Source: Euzebya pacifica
GTDB lineage: Bacteria > Actinomycetota > Nitriliruptoria > Euzebyales > Euzebyaceae
NCBI RefSeq assembly: GCF_003344865.1
Contig: NZ_CP031165.1
Span: 5,337,910-5,401,909 of the forward strand
Reading direction: 5' to 3'
DNA length: 64,000 nt
Under the pieces are notes generated by a model. The model did no database searches. It saw nothing but the letters and a program-made list of their open reading frames with translations, and had not been told where the DNA came from. How positions within the stretch are numbered: the first letter of the stretch is position 1; each line of letters begins with the position of its first letter. Below, in pieces: positions 34,394 through 43,426 of the stretch. The translations under genes and the position numbers were made by a program.

Positions 34394-36409
34394 CTAGGAG
34401 CCGACGACGCCGCCGCCGGTCTTCCAGATCGAGATCATGGCCGGGCGGGCGCCGCGGCCGGGATCGGGGAACTGGCTGATGGGTGCGGCCAGCGTGCCGC
34501 CGTCACCGGGGTGCTGGACCGCGCAGAACAGGGTCTGGCCGTCGGGGGTGAACTCCGGACCGCAGGCCTCGGCACCGACCGGCACCGACAGGAACTGCTG
34601 CACGTGGCCGCGCTCGGACCCGGTCAACGGCACCCAGTGGAAGGCGTCGTTGAGCTCCAGCCCACCGGGCTGGCCGTCGGTGGCCACCAGCAGGTCCCCG
34701 GAGGGCGTGAACGCCAGGTTGTCGGGGGCCGAGATCGGCGAGACCTGGGACTTGTCGTACCCACCGAAGAAGGTCGAGTCGTCCTCGGGGTCACCGCAGA
34801 GCAGCAGGAAGTCCCAGCTGAAGGTGGTCGCACCGACGTCGTTGCCGGCCTCGACCAGCTCGATGACGTGGCCCCACTGGTTGTCCAGCCGCGGGTTGGC
34901 GGCGTTGACGCCGACTTCCTCGGTGCGACGGGTGTTGTTGGTGCAGGCCACGTAGACGTACCCGGGACGGTTCGGGTCCGGCTGGACGTCCTCGGGACGG
35001 TCCATCGGGGTTGCCCCGACGGTGTCGCCGGCAGCGCGTGCGCGGATCAGCACGTCGCCCTGGTCGGCGAACCCGTTCTCGGCGGTCAGGCCGTTCTGGC
35101 CGTGCACGAGCGGGATCCACTGACCGGTCTGGTCGTCGCTGAACGTCGCGACGTACAGCGTGCCGTCGTCCAGCAGCGCCATGTTCTCCTCCAACGTGTT
35201 GTCGGGGGAGTAGGTGCCGTTGGACACGTACTTGTAGAGGTAGTCGAACCGCTCGTCGTCACCGAGGTAGGCGACCAGGCGGCCGTCGGGGGCGACGGTG
35301 GTCTCGGCACCCTCGTGCTTGAAGCGCCCCAGCGCCGTGTGCTTGCGCGGCACGAAGTCGGGGTCGTAGGGGTCGATCTCGACGATCCACCCGTGGCGGT
35401 AGGGCTCGTTGGGCTCCTTGGACAGGTCGAAGCGGTCGACGAACCGCTCCCACTTGCGACCCGACGCCTCGTAGGCCACGCCGTAGCGGTCGTGGTCGAC
35501 ACGCACGGGGTCGTCCTCGGCCGGCGCCGCGGCACCGTCGGGCAGGCCGAAGTACTGGTTGAAGTTCTCCTCGGCGGTCAGGATCGTGCCCCACGGGGTC
35601 TTGCCACCCGCGCAGTTGTTGAACGTGCCCATGACCTCGGTGCCCGACGGGTCGGTGCTGGTCCGGAGCTTGGCGTGGCCAGCGGCCGGGCCGGTCATGG
35701 TCATCGGCGTGGTGCCGGTGATGCGCCGGTTCAGCGCACCGCCGCGGCGGTAGTACATGGCCCCGCCCTCCCGGTAGACCTCGACGACCGAGGCGCCGTG
35801 GGCGGCGATCTCGATGTTGACCTGGACCTCGGTGGGGTTGTCCGGGTCGTAGGAGGCGAACATCAGCTCGCCCTGGGTGTACTCGTGGTTGACCACCAGC
35901 AGGCCCTCGTCGGACTCGGTCCCACCCCGCGTGGCCGGCACGAAGGCGACGAAGTCGTTGTTGTAGCCGAACGCGCCCTCCTGCTGCTCCACGGTCAGGT
36001 TGGAGTAGTCGGTGGTGAGGCCGGGGGTGCCCTTGATGATGGGGTCACCCCAGCGCAGGAAGGTGTTCCAGCTGTAGCCCTCGGGCACGACGACGCTGTC
36101 GGCGCTGGACGCCGAGATCGGCGTGAAGCCGATCTGCGTGCCGTCCTGCGCCATGGCAACGCGTTCGGTGGCGAGGCCGTCGAGGCTGGCGGTGGCCAGG
36201 ACCATGCCGGCGAGGGCACCGCCCTTGAGGATGTTGCGCCGCGAGATCATGCGGGCAGCGACCGCACCGAAGTCGTCGACCGCCGCGGCGCGGGGGTTGG
36301 ACGGCGCCGTGTGGCATTCGTCGTTGCACTTGCTGGTGCACTTGCTGAAGGTGCCGGAGTGCCAGCTGCCGAAGAGGGGCAGGGCCTGGCGGCGGGTGGA
36401 GTGCGTCAT
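34394..36409 (-). CDS. phoX: PhoX-family alkaline phosphatase, Tat-exported
   Basis: This 671-residue protein belongs to the PhoX (DUF839) family of secreted calcium/iron phosphatases that release phosphate from organic esters. A twin-arginine signal, SRRNILKGGALAG, begins at residue 56, preceded by an unusual leader with CTSKCNDEC. Family motifs include EGLLVVNHEYTQ-like (DEGLLVVNHEYTQGEL), GTFNNCAGGKTPWGTILTAEENFNQYF, GRFKHEGAET and DRPEDVQPDPNRPGYVYVACTNN. The gene follows the phytase-like CWB2 gene by 55 bases on the same strand and likely shares its PHO-box promoter. The GGAGA upstream of the ATG is a ribosome-binding site. Confidence 0.9.
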   Translation of the reverse strand: MTHSTRRQALPLFGSWHSGTFSKCTSKCNDECHTAPSNPRAAAVDDFGAVAARMISRRNILKGGALAGMVLATASLDGLATERVAMAQDGTQIGFTPISASSADSVVVPEGYSWNTFLRWGDPIIKGTPGLTTDYSNLTVEQQEGAFGYNNDFVAFVPATRGGTESDEGLLVVNHEYTQGELMFASYDPDNPTEVQVNIEIAAHGASVVEVYREGGAMYYRRGGALNRRITGTTPMTMTGPAAGHAKLRTSTDPSGTEVMGTFNNCAGGKTPWGTILTAEENFNQYFGLPDGAAAPAEDDPVRVDHDRYGVAYEASGRKWERFVDRFDLSKEPNEPYRHGWIVEIDPYDPDFVPRKHTALGRFKHEGAETTVAPDGRLVAYLGDDERFDYLYKYVSNGTYSPDNTLEENMALLDDGTLYVATFSDDQTGQWIPLVHGQNGLTAENGFADQGDVLIRARAAGDTVGATPMDRPEDVQPDPNRPGYVYVACTNNTRRTEEVGVNAANPRLDNQWGHVIELVEAGNDVGATTFSWDFLLLCGDPEDDSTFFGGYDKSQVSPISAPDNLAFTPSGDLLVATDGQPGGLELNDAFHWVPLTGSERGHVQQFLSVPVGAEACGPEFTPDGQTLFCAVQHPGDGGTLAAPISQFPDPGRGARPAMISIWKTGGGVVGS

Positions 36410-36464
36410 GGCGTAGCTCGTGTCTCCTGGATGGTGGGGGTGTGCGTGCGTGGCAGGTGGCAGG

Positions 36465-39400
36465 TCAGCCCTGGCCGAAGACGGTGTCCTCGGTGCCCAG
36501 GTCCATGAAGAGGGTCTGGCCGATGGCGTCGTCGAGGCCGTCGTTGTCGGTGGCGATCCACACGTGGCCGTTGCCGGTGATGCCGAGGCCCTCGAGCTTG
36601 TCGGGGGTCACGATCGAGGCGTCCTCGAGCTCGTCCAGCAGGTCCAGCGCCGGGGTGACGGGGACCGCCTGCAGCGGCTGGCCGTACGCCACGAAGGTCG
36701 CGGCGGCCAGGTCGACGGTGGTGACTCGCTTGATGGCCGCGAAGCCACCCAGCTGGTTGTCCCGCTCGACGATGGCGAAGGTGCCGTCGGACAGGGCGGT
36801 GATCTCCGACAGTCCGACCCAGCCACCGTTGGCGGACTCGGGCTCGGCCTTCTCGTAGGTCGCGAACGCCCAGGTGCCGTCGGTCGGGTCGAGGCGGGCG
36901 ATCTTCACGGTGTTGTCCTCGTCGTCGGCCCACTCGCGCTGGACGACGGCGTAGACGTACTCCGTGGAGCCGGACTCGTCGGTGCCGATGGCGACGCCCT
37001 CGAACCCGCTGGAGGTGGCCTGTTCGACGAGGGCGGCAGGCAGGTCGTACTCGGCCTGGACCGCACCGGTGGCGTCGGTCAGCACGAGGGCGTTGGGTCG
37101 CTCCTCGCCGTCGTCGGTGTAGCGACCCTCCGACGCCAGCCAGAAGCCGCCCTCGGGTGCGATCGCGATGCCCTCGAGGTCGAGGTTGAACGAGGCACCC
37201 GTCACCGGGATGCGCCCGGTGATCAGGCCGGCGTCACCGGAGGCGTCGATCGGGTAGATGTAGCCGACCCCCAGGATGGAGTCGCTGACGCCGTGGAGCA
37301 TGTCGCCCTCGGCGGATCCGGCGAGGCCGGACATGGCCGTCCAGGGCGTGGGGACCCCGTCCACCTCGGTGCTGGTCAGCATCGGGTAGGTGGGCGCGGA
37401 CGCCCCGTGGGTGTAGATGGTGACGATGGAGGTGGGCAGGCCGACCTCTTCTTCTTCTGCCGCCAGGTTGGTCTCGGCGGCGACGACGAACAGGCCCTCG
37501 TCGGGGATGGCCTTGAGGCCCTCGGGGCCGATGCCGGTGGGGAGCGTCTGCAGGGGCGTGACGGCACCTGCGTCGTCCAGGGTGTAGACCCCGACGGCGT
37601 TGGCCCGCTCGGCACCGATGAAGACGTGGGTGGTGTCGTCGTAGGTCCCGGTCTCCGCACCCTCGGGCTCGACGCCCTTGTTGGCGGAACGGGCCTCGGG
37701 GTAGTGGCCGGCGGCGATCAGCTGGTGCTCGAGGCTGTTGCCGGCCTCGTACTCCACGGTGCCGTCGATGTTGAAGATCGTCCAACTGCGGCTGCCGCCC
37801 TCGACGCCGTCGGCGTCGGCGTAGTCGCCCTCGTTGGCCGAGGCGAAGGAGTCGTCGTCGATCCAGCTGACGGCGTCGGCCTCACGACGACGCGTGATGG
37901 TCTCGGTCGGCTGCAGGTCGCCGCTCTCCTGTGGTCCGATCGCCTCTTCCGTGGCGTCGACGTCCTCGAGGGTGACCTCACCCATGGAGAAGTCCTCGGT
38001 CACCGTGCCGGTGGGCAGGTCGACGATGGCGAAGTGGTTGTTCTCCTGCATGGAGACCGCAGCCACGTTGTCGTCGTTGATGTCGACGTACTCGACCTCG
38101 GGGTCGCTGGGGGCGACGTCGGCCAGGCCGGTCAGGTCGACGTCGGTGGCCGTCCAGGCGGTCGGGTCGTCGTCGCTGGTGTCGACGACGACGAGCTTGC
38201 CGCCGGGGGCCTGCGGGATCAGGCCGTCGTTGGCGTCCTCGTCGCGCTCGTTCTCGATGGCGATCGCGGCGTACGTGCCGTCGGGGGAGATCGCGACCGA
38301 GTCGGGCTGGCCGCCCAGGTCGATGGTGGCGACGGTGGTGGCGTCGGTCAGGTCGATGACCCGCAGCTCACCGGAGGGGTTGACGAAGTCGGGGCTGGTG
38401 TTGACCCCGACGAGGGCCAGGTCGCCGAGGATCGCCACGCTGGTCGGCTCGCCGCCCAGGTCGATCGTGCCGCCGCCGGTGGGGGCCGCAGGGGTGGCGA
38501 TGTCGATCATGCCCAGCGACTCGTTGGGCGAGTCGGTGAAGACCAGCATGTCGCCGCCGGCCCAGTAGTCGATGATCTCTGCGGAGACGTTGCCGTTGGC
38601 GGTCACGTCGTAGGTGGCGGTGTGGGTGAAGTAGCGGCGCCCCTCGCCACCGGCGGCGGCGCAGGCGATGTCGGAGACGTTCGGGCCACAGACGACGCCG
38701 GCGGCGGGGTTGGCGTCCAGCCAGGCCCGCGTGGCCTCGGGGACCATGTCGCCGTTGACGAGCAGGACGACGGTGTCCCCGTCGGCTGCCGCGCCGGCTG
38801 CGGCGAACCCGCTGGCCCAGCCGAACTCGTCGAAGCCGTCGACGAGGACGACGGTCGTGACGTCGGTGCCGGGAGCGTTCGCGAGGTACCCGGCGATGGC
38901 CGAAGCGGTGGTGGTCCGCTCCGGGCCCTCGAGGCGGGTGACGGCGACACCCAGGCCGCGCAGGTCGGCGACGGTCGCGTCGCTGATCGCGGCGGTCCCG
39001 CCCAGCACGAGGATCGTGTCGATCGGGCTGGCCTCGATGGCGGCCTTGGTCGAGTCCGACAGCATGCCGGTCTCGGTCAGCAACACCGGGTGACCCAGGG
39101 CCGAGGCCAGCGCGCCACCGGCGATGGAGTCGGCGAACTGTGCGGTGGGGTTGCCCTCCACCCCGAAGGCACGGGCAAGCACCGCCGTGGTGGCGCTGGC
39201 GCCGAGCTCGGCGTAGGTGTCCAGCGCCGTCTCGAGGCGGGTCGCGCCCTCGTAGCGGACGACGGTCAGGCCCTGCGCGGTCAACGCGTCCTCGACGGCC
39301 TGCGACACCGCGTCGACGCCACCGAAGACGTGCACGGTGGTCGCGCCGAGGCGGTCGATCTCCGACTCGGTGGCCGCGTCGAGCGATCCGGTTGCGGTCA

Positions 39401-39653
39401 GCAGCAGCGGACCGTCGATGACGCCCTGGGCGAAGCCGGAGGACAACGCGTCAGCGGACTCGTCGTCTCGGGCCAGCGCGACGTCGGTGGCACCGTCGGG
39501 GTAGGCGTACTGGCTCAGGGCGATGGCATCGGCGACGGGGGAGCCACCGTCGAGGTCGGCAACGCCCTGCGCGGTGGCCACTGCGCTCGGCAGCAACGAC
39601 AGCCCCAGCGCAGCGATCGCGAGGATCGCGAGGATTCGGAGTCGGATTGGCAT
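36465..39653 (-). CDS. Secreted CWB2 protein with phytase-like beta-propeller
   Basis: The ATG at 39653 (GTG at 39662 is in frame but too near the AGAAGG site) gives 1,062 residues. A signal peptide covers about 1-30, with cleavage near ATA-QG. CWB2 repeats lie at 35-330 (RYEGATRLETA, RLEGPERTTTA; ILVLGGTAAI). The remaining 700 residues form WD40/YVTN-like blades (VRVIDLTDATTVATIDLG-type) and an esterase-like-activity-of-phytase domain (SFNLDLEGIAIAPEGGFWLASE, SSGFEGVAIGTDESG, GNGHVWIATDNDG). The acidic loops suggest calcium binding. Together with PhoX and the upstream PHO-box-like repeats this points to phosphate release from organic phosphate at the wall. Activity on phytate itself is unproven. 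Confidence 0.85.
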   Translation of the reverse strand: MPIRLRILAILAIAALGLSLLPSAVATAQGVADLDGGSPVADAIALSQYAYPDGATDVALARDDESADALSSGFAQGVIDGPLLLTATGSLDAATESEIDRLGATTVHVFGGVDAVSQAVEDALTAQGLTVVRYEGATRLETALDTYAELGASATTAVLARAFGVEGNPTAQFADSIAGGALASALGHPVLLTETGMLSDSTKAAIEASPIDTILVLGGTAAISDATVADLRGLGVAVTRLEGPERTTTASAIAGYLANAPGTDVTTVVLVDGFDEFGWASGFAAAGAAADGDTVVLLVNGDMVPEATRAWLDANPAAGVVCGPNVSDIACAAAGGEGRRYFTHTATYDVTANGNVSAEIIDYWAGGDMLVFTDSPNESLGMIDIATPAAPTGGGTIDLGGEPTSVAILGDLALVGVNTSPDFVNPSGELRVIDLTDATTVATIDLGGQPDSVAISPDGTYAAIAIENERDEDANDGLIPQAPGGKLVVVDTSDDDPTAWTATDVDLTGLADVAPSDPEVEYVDINDDNVAAVSMQENNHFAIVDLPTGTVTEDFSMGEVTLEDVDATEEAIGPQESGDLQPTETITRRREADAVSWIDDDSFASANEGDYADADGVEGGSRSWTIFNIDGTVEYEAGNSLEHQLIAAGHYPEARSANKGVEPEGAETGTYDDTTHVFIGAERANAVGVYTLDDAGAVTPLQTLPTGIGPEGLKAIPDEGLFVVAAETNLAAEEEEVGLPTSIVTIYTHGASAPTYPMLTSTEVDGVPTPWTAMSGLAGSAEGDMLHGVSDSILGVGYIYPIDASGDAGLITGRIPVTGASFNLDLEGIAIAPEGGFWLASEGRYTDDGEERPNALVLTDATGAVQAEYDLPAALVEQATSSGFEGVAIGTDESGSTEYVYAVVQREWADDEDNTVKIARLDPTDGTWAFATYEKAEPESANGGWVGLSEITALSDGTFAIVERDNQLGGFAAIKRVTTVDLAAATFVAYGQPLQAVPVTPALDLLDELEDASIVTPDKLEGLGITGNGHVWIATDNDGLDDAIGQTLFMDLGTEDTVFGQG

Positions 39654-39733
39654 CTTGTGCACGGCCTTCTGATCGGGGTTCTGACGACATGGGGGCAGGC
39701 ACGCCTGCCCGCGGTCCCCGGTTCATAGCCCGT

Positions 39734-39787
39734 GCGATGAGAACGCTGGATAGCGGTGGATGAACGCGCGCCGATCAGTGGGTGAAC
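39734..39787 (-). promoter_or_regulatory. PHO-box-like direct repeats upstream of the phytase-phoX operon
   Basis: On the minus strand three GTTC-headed repeats read GTTCACCCACT (39777-39787), GTTCATCCACC (39755-39765) and GTTCTCATCGC (39734-39744). They are spaced 22 and 21 bases apart, about two helical turns each. Streptomyces PhoP sites use GTTCACC-type repeats with 11-base steps, so this looks like a PHO box with degenerate intervening units. A TATGAA (39722-39727) lies downstream as a possible -10 box. Confidence 0.6.
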
Positions 39788-39802
39788 TCGCGCGTCAGCC
39801 GG

Positions 39803-40555
39803 TCACGCCAGGAAGTCGGCGAAGATGATCAGGTTGTGGTCGTAGCTGCCGTCGACGAGGTCGCCGTGGCAGGTGATCAACCGCAGCTCGGGACGGTTGG
39901 TCGGCCCGTAGACCGCCTCGGTCGGGAACCGTTCCTTGCTGGGCGCCATCGAGCTGCGAACCGCGAAGACGGCCGAGGTGCCGTCGGCCCGGTCGATGAT
40001 GATCCGGTCCCCGCGGTCGACCCGACCGAGGTCGAAGAACACCGCCGGCCCCTCGAAGGAGTCGACGTGGCCGACCACGACCGCGGCGCCGCGCTCCCCG
40101 GGTTCGGCCCCACCCTGCCACCAGCCGGTGGTGGCGAAGTCGGTGGGGACCTCGAGGGCACCGGCCTCGTCCACCCCGAGCGCCACGACCTGCGCATCGA
40201 CCCCGATGGCGGGGATGCGGATCCCCACGGGGTCGGCCACCTGCCCGTCGTTGATCGGCGGCCCCCAGTCGGGCGCCGGCCGCGGCATGGGGACGTCGTC
40301 CGCCGCTGGGCCGACGGCCGGGCCCCGGCCGGCCAGCCCGAGTCCGTCCAGAAGGGGCAGGGGTGGGGCCTCGACGCGGGCGATGTCGGGTGAGGTGACC
40401 GCGCCACCCGGTCCGGCCGCGCGTGGTGGTTCGGCACCGTGCACGCCGGCGGCCACGCTCATCGCACCGGCCAGCAGCAACGCGGCCGCACCCAGGAGCC
40501 GGATGCGACCGGGTCGGGTCGGGACGGGGCCCGCCGTGTCGGCCACGGCGGCCAC
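39803..40555 (-). CDS. Class F-like sortase with altered active site
   Basis: This 250-residue protein has an N-terminal membrane anchor (residues 18-40), a proline-rich linker, and a sortase domain from about residue 108 (GIRIPAIGVDAQVVALGV). The catalytic histidine is in VVGHVDS and the cysteine in RLITCHGD. In class F sortases the arginine follows in a YRDN-type motif, but here the equivalent reads SYDHNLIIFA, with no arginine. The enzyme may therefore be impaired or use another residue. No LPXTG-type substrate was found among the secreted proteins of this window. The start codon is GTG with GGAGGAG upstream. Confidence 0.8.
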   Translation of the reverse strand: MAAVADTAGPVPTRPGRIRLLGAAALLLAGAMSVAAGVHGAEPPRAAGPGGAVTSPDIARVEAPPLPLLDGLGLAGRGPAVGPAADDVPMPRPAPDWGPPINDGQVADPVGIRIPAIGVDAQVVALGVDEAGALEVPTDFATTGWWQGGAEPGERGAAVVVGHVDSFEGPAVFFDLGRVDRGDRIIIDRADGTSAVFAVRSSMAPSKERFPTEAVYGPTNRPELRLITCHGDLVDGSYDHNLIIFADFLA

Positions 40556-40585
40556 GCTACTCCTCCCGGACGGGGCGGCGCCGGG

Positions 40586-41689
40586 TCAGCGCAGGGTGAC
40601 GGAGACTCCGTAGCGGATGTCGACGCTGACGTTGATGCCGAGCAGGCGCAGGGCCGACAGGCTCAGCGTGGGCAACGGCAGGGTGCTGATGCCGAGGACG
40701 TCCGGGGCGTCCGGCTCGTCCATCTCGAGCATCACGAGGCTGAACTCGTCGTCGTCGAAGTAGGTGCCGTCGAAGCCGTCGTAGTCCTGGCCGTGTTCGG
40801 CGCAGTGGGCGTTGCGGGCATCCCGATCGGCGTCGTCGTCATAGGCCATGCCGTCGCGGATCATCGCGGCCAGCAACGTCGACCCGCGCTCGATTCCCTG
40901 ACGCACCAGCTCGGCGATCAGCGGGTCGCCGTAGGTCATCAGGGTCGCGTTGTGCCATGCCCGTTCGCGCCACTCCTGGATCACCTGCGCGACGGTGAAG
41001 CCGGTCAGGAGGTCGTCGCTGGAGTTGGTGTCGAAGGTGGGGTCGAACCGAGCGACGATCTCGGGGCCCATGTCGTCGGCGACGTTGTTGAGGAACTCGT
41101 TGACGCGTTCGTGATCGGGCTTGCGGGAGTTCCCGTCCTCGTCGGTGAGGCCGATGTCGGCGATCACGAACGGGAGGTCACGGTTGATGTGGGCGTTCAT
41201 GCCCATGAGGAAGTTGCCGACAGCCGGCAGCTCCTGGCCATCGGCGGCGGAGAACGCCTCGCGCCAGGCCGGGGCCACATCGCTGACGTTGCCCTTCGTC
41301 CAGTCCTGCTGCGGCTGGGTGTAGTAGCTGGCGAACACCGAATCGTAGTGGTGCATCCAGGGGACATCGTCGTAGAAGCCCGGGATCTGCGAGGACTCGT
41401 AGTAGGCCTCCGTGGTGCGGGTGTACCCCAGCTGGAAGATGGCGTTGTGGTCGCAGGTGCGGGCCAGCTTGCGCAGGTCGCGGTTCATCTTGCGGATGAT
41501 CGACTCCACACAGCGGTGGCTGCCGTTGGTGCACTCGTTGGCGCTGGACGTGTCGATCCCGGGGGTGAACCCGGGCACGAGCTCACCCCAGTTGAGGAGG
41601 GGTGGGGTCGCCGCCGACGCGGTACCGGGCACGAGCGGCAGCATCAGCGCCACCACCAAGGCCATCGTCACGCGTTGGCTACGCCGCAT
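40586..41689 (-). CDS. Secreted DUF5995-like protein
   Basis: The ATG at 41689 opens a 367-residue protein with a signal peptide (about 1-27, cleavage at ASA-AT). The body has motifs I associate with DUF5995: CVESIIRKMNRDLRKLA, YDSVFASYY, FLMGMNAHINRDLPFVI and GRGSTLLAAMI-like (ERGSTLLAAMI). The conserved histidines and aspartates in NAHINRDLP suggest a metal- or substrate-binding site. No reaction is known. A tail of about 60 residues ends in alternating hydrophobic residues (STLPLPTLSLSAL). The long open frame upstream of the start is an antisense shadow. Confidence 0.72.
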   Translation of the reverse strand: MRRSQRVTMALVVALMLPLVPGTASAATPPLLNWGELVPGFTPGIDTSSANECTNGSHRCVESIIRKMNRDLRKLARTCDHNAIFQLGYTRTTEAYYESSQIPGFYDDVPWMHHYDSVFASYYTQPQQDWTKGNVSDVAPAWREAFSAADGQELPAVGNFLMGMNAHINRDLPFVIADIGLTDEDGNSRKPDHERVNEFLNNVADDMGPEIVARFDPTFDTNSSDDLLTGFTVAQVIQEWRERAWHNATLMTYGDPLIAELVRQGIERGSTLLAAMIRDGMAYDDDADRDARNAHCAEHGQDYDGFDGTYFDDDEFSLVMLEMDEPDAPDVLGISTLPLPTLSLSALRLLGINVSVDIRYGVSVTLR

Positions 41690-41932
41690 CACTGTCCCCT
41701 TACTCGCTGTGTTCCCCGTCTGCGTACAGCGTGACGGGTCGGTCACACAGCGTTCAATGACGAGAAGGGGCCATCCTCGAGGGACATCCGAACTAGTCAT
41801 CGCCTGCTGCAGACGTGGGTGCTCGGACACCCGGCAGGTCGGGCGCCTCTCCCGGGTCGGCCGGTGACCGCTGGAGCTGAGGGCTCCGGCGGATGCGTGC
41901 CGGCGCAGCGGGGTCTGCCACAGTAGGCAGCC

Positions 41933-42880
41933 GTGTCCGATTCCCCCGAGCCGTCCTCCGCTGCACGCCGCCCCGGCGGCTGGCGTGGTGCCGTCCGTGT
42001 CCTGTATCTGGTCGTGGTCGTGGCGGCGTTCGTGGTGGCGGTCGTGGCACGCCGGGAGGAGATCGGCGACCAGCTGGCCCTGACCGACCCGGTGCCGCTG
42101 ACCGCGTCGATCGTCGCCGGCCTGCTGGGGGTCGGGGTCAGCGGCCTGGTGTGGCGTCGCATGCTGCACGGCCTCGGGTCGTCGTTGACCCTGCGCCCGG
42201 CCGTCCGGGTGTTCTTCCTCGCCCAGATCGGCAAGTACCTGCCGGGCAGCCTGTGGCCGGTGCTGGCCCAGGCCGAGCTGGGTCGCGACCACGGGGTGCC
42301 GCGCCGCAGCGCCGTGGCAGGACAGACCCTCTTCATGTGGGTGCACCTGGTCACCGGCGTGGCGCTCGGCGTGCCGACGATGGCGGTGACCGGTCAGCTG
42401 CCGGTGTGGACGGCGCCGCTGGGCCTGCTCGTCCTCGTGCTGCTGCTGCCGGGACCGTTGACGACGGTCATCGACTGGCTGCTGACCAAGGCAAGGCGGA
42501 CCCCCCTGCCGGCTCGCCCCGACGGCCGCGACATGGCCATCGCCGTCGCGTGGGCCGTCGTCATGTGGGTGCTGTACGGGCTGCACATCCACTGGCTCGT
42601 CGACGCGTTCGAGTTCTCCGCCCCGGGGATCGGGCCGGTGCTGGTGGCCATCGGCGCCTTCGCGGCGGCGTGGTCGGCCGGGTTCGTGTTCCTGATCGCT
42701 CCGGCGGGGGCGGGCGCGCGCGAGGTCGTGCTGGTCGCGGCGCTGGACACGGTCACCGCGGCGGACACGGCGCTGACCGTCGTGCTGCTCAGCCGCCTGG
42801 TGCTCACCCTGGCCGACGGCGCGTGGGCGCTCGCCGCCGCGTGGATCGGTCGGCGTCGGGTGACCGACCGGGTCTCCTGA
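41933..42880 (+). CDS. UPF0104/LPG-synthase-TM-type membrane protein
   Basis: The GTG at 41933 starts a 315-residue membrane protein with seven to eight helices. It has the GKYLPGSLWPVLAQAELGR motif typical of the lysylphosphatidylglycerol synthetase transmembrane (AglD/MprF-N) family and an ending helix pair with APAGAGAREVVLVAAL. Members flip or bind lipid-linked molecules. The MprF synthetase domain is absent, so lysyl-lipid synthesis is not indicated. The 243-base region upstream holds only the DUF5995 promoter area, with nothing else recognised. Confidence 0.75.
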   Translation: MSDSPEPSSAARRPGGWRGAVRVLYLVVVVAAFVVAVVARREEIGDQLALTDPVPLTASIVAGLLGVGVSGLVWRRMLHGLGSSLTLRPAVRVFFLAQIGKYLPGSLWPVLAQAELGRDHGVPRRSAVAGQTLFMWVHLVTGVALGVPTMAVTGQLPVWTAPLGLLVLVLLLPGPLTTVIDWLLTKARRTPLPARPDGRDMAIAVAWAVVMWVLYGLHIHWLVDAFEFSAPGIGPVLVAIGAFAAAWSAGFVFLIAPAGAGAREVVLVAALDTVTAADTALTVVLLSRLVLTLADGAWALAAAWIGRRRVTDRVS

Positions 42881-42943
42881 GCGAACCTCCTGACGGGGCC
42901 TCCTGACCGGCAGGGGTGGACGGCCACGAGAACATCGGTGGCC

Positions 42944-43339
42944 ATGGACCTGACCACCCCGGCGTTGCTGTTCCCCGCCATCTCGTTGTTGCTGCTGGCC
43001 TACACCAGTCGGTTCGTCGTGCTGACCAACGTCATCCGCCAGCTGGCGGCGATGCCGGATGCACCGCCGGACCTCGTCGCCCGACAGATCGACAACCTGG
43101 GCGGTCGGCTCCGCATCATCAAGTGGATGCAGGGGCTGGGCGTGGCCAGCTTCATCTGCTGCTCCCTCTCGATGTTGTTCCTGTTCCTGGGCTCCCGGAC
43201 GGCCGGCCACTGGGCCTTCGGCATCAGCCTGGGCCTGCTCGTCGCGTCACTGGTGTGCTCGCTGCTGGAGGTCCAGCGGTCGACCCACGCGATCGAGGTC
43301 GAGATCCAGGCCTTCCGCGACCGGACGACCCAGCCCTGA
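42944..43339 (+). CDS. DUF2721 family membrane protein
   Basis: This 131-residue protein has three hydrophobic helices and the DUF2721 opening LTTPALLFPAISLLLLAYT, followed by RQIDNLGGRLRIIKWMQ, a conserved cytoplasmic loop of the family. An in-frame GTG at 42938 would add two residues and cannot be excluded. The function of the family is unknown. The gene lies 63 bases after the UPF0104 gene and may be co-transcribed. Confidence 0.75.
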   Translation: MDLTTPALLFPAISLLLLAYTSRFVVLTNVIRQLAAMPDAPPDLVARQIDNLGGRLRIIKWMQGLGVASFICCSLSMLFLFLGSRTAGHWAFGISLGLLVASLVCSLLEVQRSTHAIEVEIQAFRDRTTQP

Positions 43340-43426
43340 TCCACGGCTACTGGCGCGATCGGGGCCCGACCCACCTCCACGTGGGTACCGGCACGATCCG
43401 CGGGAAGCCCCCGGAGGGCGGCGCAG

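Noticed and set aside
34511-36508. Plus-strand frame opposite phoX
   Set aside because: The minus strand carries the Tat signal and PhoX motifs; the plus frame has no recognised domain.
36420-39728. Open frame of 1,102 codons opposite the phytase-like CWB2 gene
   Set aside because: It is a by-product of codon bias: low-complexity Gly/Val/Asp composition, no ribosome-binding site or family signal, while the minus strand encodes clear CWB2 repeats.
41690-43210. Minus-strand extension upstream of the DUF5995-like gene
   Set aside because: The extra 507 codons are antisense to the UPF0104 and DUF2721 genes, and the protein has a proper signal peptide when started at 41689.
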